Of a stretch of DNA of 64,000 nucleotides, positions 1 to 10,576 are shown piece by piece. Each line of letters begins with the position of its first letter. Position 1 is the stretch's first letter. The position numbers were made by a program, and so were the translations under genes. The stretch spans positions 62,001 to 126,000 of the forward strand of contig JADJXF010000021.1 of NCBI GenBank assembly GCA_016715995.1, written 5' to 3'. Under the pieces are notes generated by a model. It was not told the DNA's origin. It worked only from the letters and a program-made list of their open reading frames with translations, and made no database searches. The DNA comes from Flavobacteriales bacterium (GTDB taxonomy: Bacteria > Bacteroidota > Bacteroidia > Flavobacteriales_F > PHOS-HE28).

Positions 1-1
1 G

Positions 2-538
2 CGCTTCGCCGGTAGCAGCTCCTTCGGCAGCCGGCGCCTCATCCATTTCCTCGGCGGCGTGGACAACTGGCTCTTCGCGAAGTACGACAACAGCATCCCC
101 ATCGACTTCACGCAGAACTACTTCTACCAGACCATGGGCGTTCCCATGCGCGGCTTCTTCTACAACGCGCGCAACGGCACCAGCTTCGCCGTGGTCAACA
201 CCGAGCTGCGGGTACCCATAGTGCGCTACCTCATCAACCGCCCCATCCGGTCCGATCTCTTCAACCACTTGCAGGTGGCCGCCTTCGCCGACATCGGATC
301 GGCTTGGACGGGCAGCCATCCGTACGCGGAGGACAATAGCTTCAACCGGATCACCATCGCGCGCAACCCGCTCACCATCACCCTCAACAGCCAGCGCGAG
401 CCCATCGTGGCCGGTTATGGCTTCGGCCTGCGCACGCGCCTGCTCGGCTACTTCGTCCGGGCCGATTGGGCATGGGGCATCGATGACGGCGTGATCCTGC
501 CGCAGGTCTTCCACTTCTCGCTGAACCTCGACATCTGA
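2..538 (+). CDS. C-terminal part of an outer-membrane beta-barrel protein (surface antigen/Omp85-like), cut by window edge
   Basis: The reading frame is open from base 2 to the TGA at 536-538, so only about the last 178 residues are present. They alternate short hydrophobic/aromatic strands with Asn/Gly/Ser-rich turns, include the strand AFADIGSAW and end in HFSLNLDI, a terminal strand typical of bacterial outer-membrane barrels. The pattern fits the barrel end of Bacteroidota proteins annotated as BamA/TamA-type or surface-antigen proteins, some of which carry an N-terminal TolB-like propeller. The N-terminal part that would decide this lies outside the window. The next gene follows directly. 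Family assignment is inference; outer-membrane location is well supported. Confidence 0.7.
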   Translation, partial: RFAGSSSFGSRRLIHFLGGVDNWLFAKYDNSIPIDFTQNYFYQTMGVPMRGFFYNARNGTSFAVVNTELRVPIVRYLINRPIRSDLFNHLQVAAFADIGSAWTGSHPYAEDNSFNRITIARNPLTITLNSQREPIVAGYGFGLRTRLLGYFVRADWAWGIDDGVILPQVFHFSLNLDI

Positions 539-541
539 TTG

Positions 542-910
542 ATGGACACACAGACCATCGGACTGCTCATCATCGTCGGTTTGCTGGCCGGCATCCTCAG
601 TGGTTTCGTGGGCATCGGCGGCGGGCTGCTCATGGTGCCCGCGCTGGTGTGGCTGCTGGGCTACTCCCAGCATCAGGCGCAAGGCACGAGTCTCGCCGTG
701 CTCATGCTGCCCGTGGTTGCGCTGGCAGTGCGCAACTATTGGAAGGACGGCATGATTGACTGGAAGGTGGTCGGCGTGATCGCCGCGGCCTTCCTTGCGG
801 GCGGATACCTGGGCAGCAAAGGCGCGCTGGCGCTCCCGGCCGATACGGTGAAACGCGTCTTCGGAGTGATCATGCTCGTAGCGGCCATCAAGCTCATCCT
901 CGGAAAGTGA
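542..910 (+). CDS. TauE/SafE family membrane transporter, half-size
   Basis: A protein of 122 residues with about four membrane segments. The first contains the small-residue-rich run GILSGFVGIGGGLLMVP, the hallmark of the TauE/SafE (DUF81) family of sulfite, sulfonate or other small-anion permeases in the inner membrane. Family members usually have two such repeats in about 250 residues; only one is present, so it would have to work as a dimer, as other half-size members are thought to. ATG at 542 is chosen over the TTG at 539. The stop overlaps the possible GTG of the next gene (GTGA), which suggests co-transcription with the amidohydrolase. The substrate cannot be read from sequence. Confidence 0.85.
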   Translation: MDTQTIGLLIIVGLLAGILSGFVGIGGGLLMVPALVWLLGYSQHQAQGTSLAVLMLPVVALAVRNYWKDGMIDWKVVGVIAAAFLAGGYLGSKGALALPADTVKRVFGVIMLVAAIKLILGK

Positions 911-2118
911 GGTCGGCCATGCAGAAGGCGATTGCTGCGCTGCACGTCGACATGGTGAAGTGGCGGCGTCATCTGCACCGGCATCCGGAGCTCTCCTTCA
1001 AGGAGCACGAGACCGTAGCGTTCATCGCAGAGGTGCTGAAGCACGAAGGCATCGAAGTGCGCGAGGATGTGGCGAGGCTCACGCCCGAAGCGAAGGGTAC
1101 CGGGCTGATCGCCTTGGTGCGTGGTGAGAAGAGCGCTAGCGAGCGATGCATCGCCCTGCGCGCCGACCTGGACGCGCTACCGATAACCGAGGTTGGCAAG
1201 CTGGAGTACTGCTCGCGCAATGCCGGGGTGATGCACGCCTGCGGTCACGATGCGCATACGGCCATGGTGCTCGGCGCAGGCATCGCGCTTCACCGGGCGC
1301 GGAAGGAATGGAGCGGCAACGTGATGCTCGTGTTCCAACCCGGCGAGGAGAAGGAACCTGGAGGCGCATCGCTCTTGGTGAAGGAAGGCGTGCTCGCGAA
1401 CCCCGCGCCCTCAAGCATCATCGGGCAGCACGTGACGCCGGAACTGGCCGTTGGAAAGCTCGGCTTCCGCAGCGGGCCTTTCATGGCCGCAGCCGATGAG
1501 CTGTACATCACCGTGCAGGGCCTGGGAGGCCATGCCGCGCAGCGCGACAAGCTGGTTGACCCGATCCTGATCGCCGCGCAGCTGCTGCCGAGGCTTTATG
1601 ACGAAGCGAAGCGCACCGTGCCGCCGGGCGAGCCCATGGTGATGAGCTTCGGCAAGCTGATCGCGAACGGCGCCACCAACATAGTCCCGGATACGGTGGC
1701 GATCGATGGCACGCTGCGCACCTTCAATGAAGAACTGCGCGAGCGACTGCACGAATTACTTCCGCGCATCACTAAGGAGTTGACGCAAGGCATGGGAGGC
1801 GATGCGCAGTTCCGATTGGTGAAGGGATCACCGGTGGTGAAGAACGATCCTGCGCTCACCGCGCGGCTGCGGGCGGTGGCCGTTGAGCTTGTCGGCGCGG
1901 AGAATGTCGTGGAGATGGACATCCGCATGGGTGCCGAGGACTTCGCCTACTACACGCACGTGATGCCCGGCTGTTTCTTCCGCTTGGGCACGGGCAATCC
2001 CGCCAAGCGCGGCACGCAGAGCGGGCTGCACACGGCGGCCTTCGACATCGATGAGGATGCGCTGTCGGTAGGGGCGGGGATGATGATGATGGGGGCGCTG
2101 AACGAACTCGGTACCTGA
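907..2118 (+). CDS. M20 family metallo-amidohydrolase (N-acyl amino acid/hippurate hydrolase type)
   Basis: A 403-residue member of the M20D peptidase/amidohydrolase family, which removes acyl groups from N-acyl amino acids or similar amides using two metal ions. Visible motifs are the HRHPELS segment near residue 24, ALRADLDALP, the metal-binding HACGHDAHTAM at about 110-120, FQPGEEKEPGGA with the catalytic Glu pair, IIGQHV, and EDFAYY near the C-terminus. The central GGHAAQRDKLVDPI segment belongs to the lid/dimerisation domain. No signal peptide, so cytoplasmic. Start is either GTG 907, overlapping the upstream stop, or ATG 919. Exact substrate is not determinable. Confidence 0.92.
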   Translation: MRSAMQKAIAALHVDMVKWRRHLHRHPELSFKEHETVAFIAEVLKHEGIEVREDVARLTPEAKGTGLIALVRGEKSASERCIALRADLDALPITEVGKLEYCSRNAGVMHACGHDAHTAMVLGAGIALHRARKEWSGNVMLVFQPGEEKEPGGASLLVKEGVLANPAPSSIIGQHVTPELAVGKLGFRSGPFMAAADELYITVQGLGGHAAQRDKLVDPILIAAQLLPRLYDEAKRTVPPGEPMVMSFGKLIANGATNIVPDTVAIDGTLRTFNEELRERLHELLPRITKELTQGMGGDAQFRLVKGSPVVKNDPALTARLRAVAVELVGAENVVEMDIRMGAEDFAYYTHVMPGCFFRLGTGNPAKRGTQSGLHTAAFDIDEDALSVGAGMMMMGALNELGT

Positions 2119-2132
2119 TCCGGCAAGGAGAC

Positions 2133-2495
2133 TCAACCAACGATGACATCGTCGATCACCACCATCGGCTTGCCATTGCGTTCCTGCACCGTCACCTCCA
2201 CCGTGTGCGGCGTTCGGCCTCGGGCGTTCCATAACTCCATCGTCACCTCGAAGGCGCCGGGCTGATTGCGCACGGCACGTGCCCGCAGGTCGCGCCACAC
2301 GGTCTCTGGAGGCATCGCGAGCCGGCTACCGATGTCGTCGACGGCGCCTTCGATGTCATCGGCGCTCAAGCCCATGCCGCCCGATGCTTCTTCCAACTCA
2401 TTGAAGCGCCGCTCCACGAGCAGCTTCATCACATGCTTGAGGACCAAGCCTAGTTCGTCAGGGTTCATCGCTTCGGAATCGCTCACCGATGGCAT
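2133..2495 (-). CDS. hypothetical protein, 120 residues
   Basis: Not recognised with confidence. The N-terminal half is helical and acidic (MNPDELGLVLKHVMKLL, then a DDIEGAVDD stretch). The C-terminal half looks like beta strands, with FEVTMELWNARG and VEVTVQERNGKP followed by VVIDDVIVG. No signal peptide or membrane segment. It lies 34 bases downstream of recQ on the same strand and could share its transcript, and it converges on the amidohydrolase with 14 bases between the stops. Start could be the first Met or the Met at residue 10 (MNPDEL). Codon use is like its neighbours. Confidence 0.7.
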   Translation of the reverse strand: MPSVSDSEAMNPDELGLVLKHVMKLLVERRFNELEEASGGMGLSADDIEGAVDDIGSRLAMPPETVWRDLRARAVRNQPGAFEVTMELWNARGRTPHTVEVTVQERNGKPMVVIDDVIVG

Positions 2496-2529
2496 TCAAC
2501 CCCCCAACCTCCTCAACCCCCAACTCCAC

Positions 2530-4716
<2,187 letters not shown>

Positions 4717-4876
4717 TGAACGATGGCCGGGTAGTGCCGCTATTGAACGCTTAAATGTAAGGCAACCGGTACACTCAACAGAGGAGTGGTCGCCAACGTT
4801 CGTTAAGCGTGTTTTGAACAGCGTTGAGCGCGTTGAAAACCGCTGTATCGAAACGCGCTCCGGATATGGCCCCGGC

Positions 4877-4884
4877 TATCTTTG
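4877..4884 (+). promoter_or_regulatory. Bacteroidota -7 promoter element (TATCTTTG) upstream of tatC
   Basis: TATCTTTG matches the Bacteroidota -7 consensus TAnnTTTG exactly and sits 55 bases before ATG 4940. No TTG lies at the preferred spacing for a -33 element. It supports the short tatC start. Confidence 0.5.
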
Positions 4885-4939
4885 GCCGGGTCCGCGCAAC
4901 TCGGACGATTCCCATCGCTTGGCACAGTCCGGACGTGAA

Positions 4940-5755
4940 ATGACCTTCCTGGAGCACTTAGAGGAGCTCCGGTGGACGATCGTCCGCTCGGCCATTGCCG
5001 TTGCTGTGGGCTTTGTTCTCGCATTCGTCTTCAAGACCGCGCTCTTCGAGGAGGTGGTGCTGGCCGCTCGTGATCCGGACTTCATCACGTACCGGGCCTT
5101 GTGCCGACTGGGCGATTGGCTGGGCGTGCCGGCCATCTGCATCCAGGAGCTCGGATTCACGCTGCAGAATCTGCCGGTGAGCGGTCAGTTCATGACGCAC
5201 ATGACTGTGGCTCTTGTGGCGGGAATCATCCTGGCGTTCCCGTACATCCTCTGGGAGCTCTGGCGGTTTGTAGCCCCCGGCCTGCATGAGCGGGAGCGCA
5301 GTGCTTCCGGATCGTTCGTGCTCAGCGGCTCGCTGCTGTTCATCACCGGTGTGCTCTTCGGCTACTACCTGCTCGCCCCCATGAGCGTCCAGTTCTTCGG
5401 CAGCTATCAGGTGAGTCCTAGCGTGGCCAACAATTTCGCGCTCGAGAGCTTCATCGGCATCATCACGCAGGTGTCGCTGTGGACGGGAATGGTGTTCGAA
5501 TTGCCGCTAGTGGTGCATTTGCTCAGCCGTCTGGGCATCCTGGGGCCACAGACCCTGCGGGCGTACCGTCGGCATGCATATGTGGGCCTGCTCGTCCTGG
5601 CGGCCATCCTCACCCCGCCCGATGTCATCAGCCAGCTGCTTGTCGCCGGGCCATTGATGCTCCTGTACGAGGTTAGCATCGGCATCAGCGCCCGCGTGGA
5701 GCAGCAGCGCCTCAAAGCAATGAATACCGCCACCCCAGCACGATCTGTGGCATGA
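4940..5755 (+). CDS. tatC: Sec-independent (Tat) protein translocase subunit TatC
   Basis: Inner-membrane core of the twin-arginine export pathway; it binds RR signal peptides of folded substrates. The protein opens with MTFLEHLEELRWTIVRS, the conserved cytoplasmic N-terminus of TatC, and has six predicted membrane segments over 271 residues, including FPYILWELWRFVAPGL, a signature region. The frame is open upstream to 4574, but the longer form has no family-like sequence and a -7 promoter element lies at 4877, so ATG 4940 is preferred. The stop overlaps the next gene (ATGA at 5752). tatA/tatB are not in the window. Confidence 0.95.
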   Translation: MTFLEHLEELRWTIVRSAIAVAVGFVLAFVFKTALFEEVVLAARDPDFITYRALCRLGDWLGVPAICIQELGFTLQNLPVSGQFMTHMTVALVAGIILAFPYILWELWRFVAPGLHERERSASGSFVLSGSLLFITGVLFGYYLLAPMSVQFFGSYQVSPSVANNFALESFIGIITQVSLWTGMVFELPLVVHLLSRLGILGPQTLRAYRRHAYVGLLVLAAILTPPDVISQLLVAGPLMLLYEVSIGISARVEQQRLKAMNTATPARSVA

Positions 5756-8238
5756 AGCAAGCTCTTCGCTACACCGTCTTGATTGCCGCTGTGAGCTCGG
5801 CCACGATTGCATGGGCGCAGAGCACGGTCGTGAGCGGGCGCGTGACCGATGCCGTTACGGGCGAGCCGCTCCCATTCGTGAACATCGCTTTCCGCGACAG
5901 CCGCGTGGGCACCACCAGCGACATGGAGGGGCGGTACAAGATGGAGACCTATTACGCCACGGATTCGCTGCTCTTCTCCTCCGTCGGCTATGTGCCGCGC
6001 GCCTTCGCGGTGCGCAAGGACCGCACCCAGGTGATTGATGTGCCGATGCAGCCGAGCGCCACCATGCTGGCCGAGGTGGTGATCAAGCCGACGGAGAATC
6101 CGGCGTTCGAGATCCTGCGGCGGGTGGTGCGGTACAAGCCGGCGAACAACCGGGAGAAACTCGCGGCCTACGAGTACGAGGCCTACAACAAGGTCGAATT
6201 CGACCTGAACAACATCACGGAGGAGTTCACGAAGAAGAAACTCTTCAAGCCCTTCGCCTTCATCTTCGATAATATCGACAGCAGCGGCGCGAAGCCCTCC
6301 CTGCCCATCTTCATGACGGAGAGCCTCTCGGAGGTGTATTACCGGCAGCAGCCCAAGACGCAGCGCGAGTACATCCGCGGCACCAAGGTGAGCGGCATCG
6401 AGAACGAGAGCGTGGGCCAGTTCATGGGCGACATGTACCAGAACGTGAACATCTACGAGAACTTCCTCGTGATCTTCGGGAAGAACTTCATCAGCCCCAT
6501 CGCCGATGGCGGTAAGGGCTACTACGACTACTACCTCACCGACAGCGCCTTCGTGGGCAAGTACTGGTGCTACCGGCTTGAGTTCAAGCCCAGGCGGGTG
6601 CAGGAACTCGCCTTCACCGGCCACATGTGGATCAACGATACCACCTACGCCGTACGGCGGATTGAGGCGGGCATCGCCGAAGGCGCGAACCTCAATTTCG
6701 TCGAGGGCTTCTGGGTGAAGCAGGAGTATGAACAGGTGCAGAGCGAGGTGTGGATGCTCACGCGCGACGAGCTGGTTGTGGATTTGAACGTGGTCAAGGA
6801 CACCGGCAAACCCAACAAGAACCCGGTGCAGGGCTTCTATGGACGACGGACCGCCACGTACCGCGATTTCGTGATTAACCAGCCGCGCGAGCCGAGCTTC
6901 TACGACGGCGCGGATCAAGTACTGATGCGGATCGACCCATTGAGCCTTGGTGCCGACTACTGGGATACGCATCGGCACGTGCCCCTCACGGCGAAGGAGA
7001 ACACCATCTACCACATGGTGGACACGATGAAGACCATCCCGCGGTTCCGCACGTACGTGGACATCGTGAGCACCATTATCAGCGGGTACTACGAACGCGG
7101 GCTGGTGGAGTACGGGCCGTACTTCACCGTGTTCAGTTTCAATCCCGTGGAAGGCGCGAGGTTCCGCGTCGGCGGCCGCACCAGTAACACGTTCAGCACC
7201 TGGGTGGAGTTCGAGGGCTACACGGCATACGGGCTCAAGGACGAGCGCTTCAAGTTCGGCCTCAGCACGCGGGGCTTCATCAGCAAACAGCCGCGACTGC
7301 TGTACAAGGCCGGCTACAAGCACGACCTGGAACAGTTGGGTCAGAGCGTGAACGCGTTCCGGAACGACAACATTTTAGGCAGCGTGTTCCGTGTGAACCC
7401 CAACAACAAGCTCACCGATGTGGAGGAGTGGCGCGGCAGCCTGGAACGCGAGTGGTTCACCGGCTTTACGAACGAGGTGATGCTCCGCTACCGGACCTTG
7501 CAGCCCTTGGGCAGCTTGCGCTATGAGCGCCTCGGCGATGATCTCATCGTCCGCAACGTAAGCAGCCTTCAGACCGCCGAGGTAGCGCTGAACACACGCT
7601 TCGCTTACCAGGAGAAATACGTGAGCGGCGAGTTCGACCGTGTGGCGATCGGCATCAACAAGTTCCCGGTGCTGGAGCTGCATCTAGCCTATGGCGCCCC
7701 GAGGCTGTTCGAGAGCGACTTCGAGTACACCAAGGTGATCGGCCGCATCTACAAGCGCTGGCAGTTGGGCGCCTTCGGATGGATGCGCACCACCGTTGAG
7801 GGCGGACGGATCTTCGGCGCGCTGCCCTACCCCTTGCTCACCGTCCACAGCGGCAACGAGACGCTCTACCTTGACGATGTGTCCTTCAATACCATGCGCT
7901 TCTTCGAGTTCATCAGCGACCGGTACGTGCACCTGTTCGCCGAGCACCACTTCGAAGGGTTGTTCCTGAATCGCATCCCCTTGATGCGTCGTTTGAAATG
8001 GCGCGAGGTGGCCGGCTTCAAGGCGGTGGCCGGCGACCTGGATGAGAAGCACTTCGCTGAGATGCAGTTGCTGGACAATATGTACGGCCTCTACAACGGG
8101 CCCTTTATGGAAGTGAGCGCGGGCCTGGAGAACATCTTCAAGATTCTGCGCGCCGACATCATCTGGCGCCTGCGCTACAACGACCACCCGGGCACCTCGC
8201 CGTTCGCGCTCCGGGCCAAGATCGTCATCAACTTCTAG
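5752..8238 (+). CDS. DUF5686 outer-membrane protein with N-terminal carboxypeptidase-like (CarboxypepD_reg) domain
   Basis: An 828-residue exported protein. Residues 1-22 form a signal peptide ending IAWAQ. Residues about 25-105 are a CarboxypepD_reg-like beta sandwich (VSGRVTDAVTGEPLPFVNI, later LLFSSVGYVP). The remainder matches the DUF5686 family by its landmarks: AYEYEAYNKVEFDL, ESLSEVYYRQQPK, GYYDYYLTDSAFVG and YRLEFKPRR. The C-terminus is rich in barrel-like strands and ends KIVINF. Such proteins are Bacteroidota-specific and thought to lie in the outer membrane; function is unknown. It overlaps tatC by 4 bases and lies 1 base before lptB, suggesting one envelope-biogenesis operon. Confidence 0.9.
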   Translation: MKQALRYTVLIAAVSSATIAWAQSTVVSGRVTDAVTGEPLPFVNIAFRDSRVGTTSDMEGRYKMETYYATDSLLFSSVGYVPRAFAVRKDRTQVIDVPMQPSATMLAEVVIKPTENPAFEILRRVVRYKPANNREKLAAYEYEAYNKVEFDLNNITEEFTKKKLFKPFAFIFDNIDSSGAKPSLPIFMTESLSEVYYRQQPKTQREYIRGTKVSGIENESVGQFMGDMYQNVNIYENFLVIFGKNFISPIADGGKGYYDYYLTDSAFVGKYWCYRLEFKPRRVQELAFTGHMWINDTTYAVRRIEAGIAEGANLNFVEGFWVKQEYEQVQSEVWMLTRDELVVDLNVVKDTGKPNKNPVQGFYGRRTATYRDFVINQPREPSFYDGADQVLMRIDPLSLGADYWDTHRHVPLTAKENTIYHMVDTMKTIPRFRTYVDIVSTIISGYYERGLVEYGPYFTVFSFNPVEGARFRVGGRTSNTFSTWVEFEGYTAYGLKDERFKFGLSTRGFISKQPRLLYKAGYKHDLEQLGQSVNAFRNDNILGSVFRVNPNNKLTDVEEWRGSLEREWFTGFTNEVMLRYRTLQPLGSLRYERLGDDLIVRNVSSLQTAEVALNTRFAYQEKYVSGEFDRVAIGINKFPVLELHLAYGAPRLFESDFEYTKVIGRIYKRWQLGAFGWMRTTVEGGRIFGALPYPLLTVHSGNETLYLDDVSFNTMRFFEFISDRYVHLFAEHHFEGLFLNRIPLMRRLKWREVAGFKAVAGDLDEKHFAEMQLLDNMYGLYNGPFMEVSAGLENIFKILRADIIWRLRYNDHPGTSPFALRAKIVINF

Positions 8239-8239
8239 G

Positions 8240-8971
8240 ATGCTGCGCACACGCGATATCGTCAAGCGCTACAAGGGCCGCACCGTCGTGGGCGGCGTAA
8301 GCGTGCAGGTGGAGCAGGGCGAGATCGTGGGCCTGCTCGGCCCGAATGGCGCCGGGAAGACCACTACGTTCTACACCATCGTGGGCCTGATTAAGCCCAA
8401 CGAAGGCCACGTGCTGCTGGATGATCAGGAGATCACCGGGCTGCCCATGTACAAGCGCGCCAAGCTCGGGGTCGGCTACTTGCCGCAGGAGGCGAGTGTG
8501 TTCCGCAAGCTGAGCGTGGAGGACAACATCCGCGCGATCCTGGAGGTGACCGAACGCACCCGCCCGGAGCAGGAGGCCAAGCTGGAGTCGCTGCTGGATG
8601 AGTTCGGCCTGCAGCATGTACGCAAAAGCATGGGCGATGTGCTGAGCGGTGGCGAGCGACGACGCACCGAGATCGCACGGGCGCTGGCAACTGAGCCGCG
8701 CTTCATCCTGCTGGATGAGCCCTTCGCCGGGGTGGATCCCATCGCCGTGGAGGACATCCAGGCCATCGTCAGCAAGTTGAAGCGCAAGAACATCGGGGTG
8801 CTCATCACCGATCACAACGTGCAGGAGACCTTGAGCATCACGGACCGCGCGTACCTGCTCTATGAGGGCCGCATCCTGAAGCAAGGGACGGCCGAAGAGC
8901 TTGCAGGTGATGCTGAGGTGCGCGAGAAGTACCTGGGCCGCAATTTCGAGCTACGCCGGGTGAAGCCGTGA
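8240..8971 (+). CDS. lptB: LPS export ABC transporter ATP-binding protein LptB
   Basis: A 243-residue ABC ATPase that powers extraction of lipopolysaccharide from the inner membrane with LptFG. Walker A is GPNGAGKTTTFYTIVG near residue 34, the Q-loop region has YLPQEASVFRKLSVEDN, the signature is LSGGERRRTEIARAL, Walker B is FILLDEPFAGVDP, and the H-loop is ITDHNVQETL. The last two, with LPQEASVFRKL, are characteristic of LptB rather than other ABC ATPases. It starts one base after the DUF5686 stop. Its 3' end overlaps the convergent membrane-protein gene by 21 bases. Confidence 0.96.
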   Translation: MLRTRDIVKRYKGRTVVGGVSVQVEQGEIVGLLGPNGAGKTTTFYTIVGLIKPNEGHVLLDDQEITGLPMYKRAKLGVGYLPQEASVFRKLSVEDNIRAILEVTERTRPEQEAKLESLLDEFGLQHVRKSMGDVLSGGERRRTEIARALATEPRFILLDEPFAGVDPIAVEDIQAIVSKLKRKNIGVLITDHNVQETLSITDRAYLLYEGRILKQGTAEELAGDAEVREKYLGRNFELRRVKP

Positions 8972-10156
8972 TCGCTGCCGACTCTGTTCGGCGAACAGGA
9001 AGGCGATCACCAGCAGCGCTTCCAATTGAAGGTATTCATGCCATGGATTGTCCTGCGGGATGCCCGTGGAAAGGATGAATCCCCGTCGGATCGTGCTGAA
9101 CACAATCGCAATCACCAGGACGAAGACCAGTGCGGAGGCGGGCCGACGTATGAAGCTGAGCAGGCCGGTCCACCCGCCGAGCCTCGCCCATTCGCTGCTG
9201 AAGGCCTTGCCCAACAACGGCCAAACGATGATCAGCGGCAACGCCAGAACACGGGCCTCTCTTGCCTTTGCCGCAATCAGCACGACCAGGGTGTTCAGCA
9301 CAAGCGAGATCCAGAATGCCTGCATGGTCTCGCGTGCGCGCGGTTCGGCAGCATTGCTCCCCCGGAAACGAACGAGCAGATACACGGGCAGAAGCAGCGT
9401 CATCGCCATATAACCCATCGTCTCTGCGGCCATGGCCGGGCTGCTGAAGTTGAAAGCCCACGTTCCGAATCGATGCAGGCTGTCGTCAAACGTGGGCCGC
9501 ATCAAGTCTTGCGATGGCAGGTAGGCGAATAGGAACAAGGCGAATAGCACCACGGGCGAGGCGATGGTAATCGACATGCGCCTAGGAGAACGCCGGAGCA
9601 TGACCATGAACAAGGGCATGATGAACAAGCTGGTCTCATGCGCGATCAGGGCAATCGTGAGCGCGGCGATGCTCAGCACGGTCCGGCCATGGACCATGGA
9701 GAGCACCGCGCCCAACAGGGCTGCGTATTGAATCGGCTCGTCGTAGGTGTACATAGGGTCGAACCATGCGAAGAGCACTGTGGGAGAAACATGGAAGAAG
9801 GCCTGCGCCAATAAGGCTTGTTTCGCGGTGGAACCGAATTCAATCGCGAGCCGATACACAAGCAGGCCGCTCGCGAGGAACAGCAGTAGGCTCAATGCGA
9901 TGAAGGCGGTCTTGGCCGGGATGCGCGCAATACTGATCGCATCCACGCACCAGGTCGTGAGCGGCCGTCGACGGAAAGAGAAGTCGTCGCCGCTCCGATG
10001 GGCGTTGATGACCTCTTCCACATAGTCGTGCGCCAGTGGCGTGCCATCCCAGGTCTCCGGGCCGCGGTTCAGCATCGTCTCCCAGATCGGAAGGAAATGC
10101 AGCGCGAGCGAAAATGCCGTCAGCAGGATACCGAGCAACAGGCTGTTGCGAGACAT
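8951..10156 (-). CDS. polytopic membrane protein, possible GT-C-fold glycosyltransferase or hypothetical
   Basis: A 401-residue inner-membrane protein with roughly ten hydrophobic segments and an initial signal-anchor-like helix (LLLGILLTAFSLALHFLPI). A polar loop follows the first helix (residues about 27-65), and charged residues HETSLF and WFDPMYTYDEP lie at later loop/membrane borders. This layout resembles GT-C-type glycosyltransferases that use lipid-linked sugars, but no family signature is clear, so that role is inference. Its 3' end overlaps lptB by 21 bases on the opposite strand. Upstream on the same strand is purS, 62 bases away. Confidence 0.75.
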   Translation of the reverse strand: MSRNSLLLGILLTAFSLALHFLPIWETMLNRGPETWDGTPLAHDYVEEVINAHRSGDDFSFRRRPLTTWCVDAISIARIPAKTAFIALSLLLFLASGLLVYRLAIEFGSTAKQALLAQAFFHVSPTVLFAWFDPMYTYDEPIQYAALLGAVLSMVHGRTVLSIAALTIALIAHETSLFIMPLFMVMLRRSPRRMSITIASPVVLFALFLFAYLPSQDLMRPTFDDSLHRFGTWAFNFSSPAMAAETMGYMAMTLLLPVYLLVRFRGSNAAEPRARETMQAFWISLVLNTLVVLIAAKAREARVLALPLIIVWPLLGKAFSSEWARLGGWTGLLSFIRRPASALVFVLVIAIVFSTIRRGFILSTGIPQDNPWHEYLQLEALLVIAFLFAEQSRQRSRLHPA

Positions 10157-10218
10157 GCGGTAAACCTAGCCGTAAGCAACGGCTCTGGGTTTTGCATTTC
10201 AGCCTTCAGCCGTTGCCC

Positions 10219-10473
10219 TTAGCCTTCCTCCACCGTGAACGCATACCGCTCCATGATCTGGTTCGCCAGCAGCTTCTTGCAGGCCTCGTCCACCTTGGCC
10301 TCGGCGGTCTTCTTGTCGGCGGCTTCCACATGCAGGGTGATGTGCTTGCCGATGCGCACGCCGCTGATCTCCGGCAGGCCCAGGTTGCCCACGGCGCCAG
10401 TGACGGCCTTGCCTTGCGGGTCGAGCAGGTTGTCGTGGGGCATCACATTGATGGAGGCGCGGAATTTCTTCAT
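10219..10473 (-). CDS. purS: phosphoribosylformylglycinamidine synthase subunit PurS
   Basis: An 84-residue protein. PurS bridges PurL and PurQ in the fourth step of purine synthesis, FGAR to FGAM, in organisms with the three-subunit enzyme. The sequence shows MPHDNLLDPQGKAVTGAVGN, the conserved family opening, then VRIGKHITLHV, and a helical C-terminus (AEAKVDEACKKLLANQIMER) ending YAFTVEEG. Length is normal. purL and purQ are not in the window. Upstream is a large inverted repeat and then pssA on the same strand. Confidence 0.93.
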   Translation of the reverse strand: MKKFRASINVMPHDNLLDPQGKAVTGAVGNLGLPEISGVRIGKHITLHVEAADKKTAEAKVDEACKKLLANQIMERYAFTVEEG

Positions 10474-10485
10474 GGTGGAATGCGA

Positions 10486-10575
10486 TTAACCGCAACGGCG
10501 CGACGGCGCAACGCGAACGCCACGTAGATTATTGGCGTTGCACATTCGTCGCGTCGTTGCGTCGCTGCGGTTCAA
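10486..10575. repeat. large imperfect inverted repeat between pssA and purS
   Basis: Left arm 10486-10522 (starts TTAACCGCAACGGCGCG) and right arm 10533-10575 (ends GCTGCGGTTCAA) are imperfect reverse complements over about 40 bases, around a 10-base AT-rich loop at 10523-10532. The arms are built from short CGCAACG/GCGACG units. It fills the whole pssA-purS gap and could fold as a terminator or mRNA-processing hairpin, or be a dispersed intergenic repeat. Confidence 0.7.
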
Positions 10576-10576
10576 T

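Noticed and set aside
5407..7323. 638-residue open frame on the - strand
   Set aside because: Lies antisense to the DUF5686 gene, is His/Val/Leu-rich with no family motif, and is a product of high GC codon bias.
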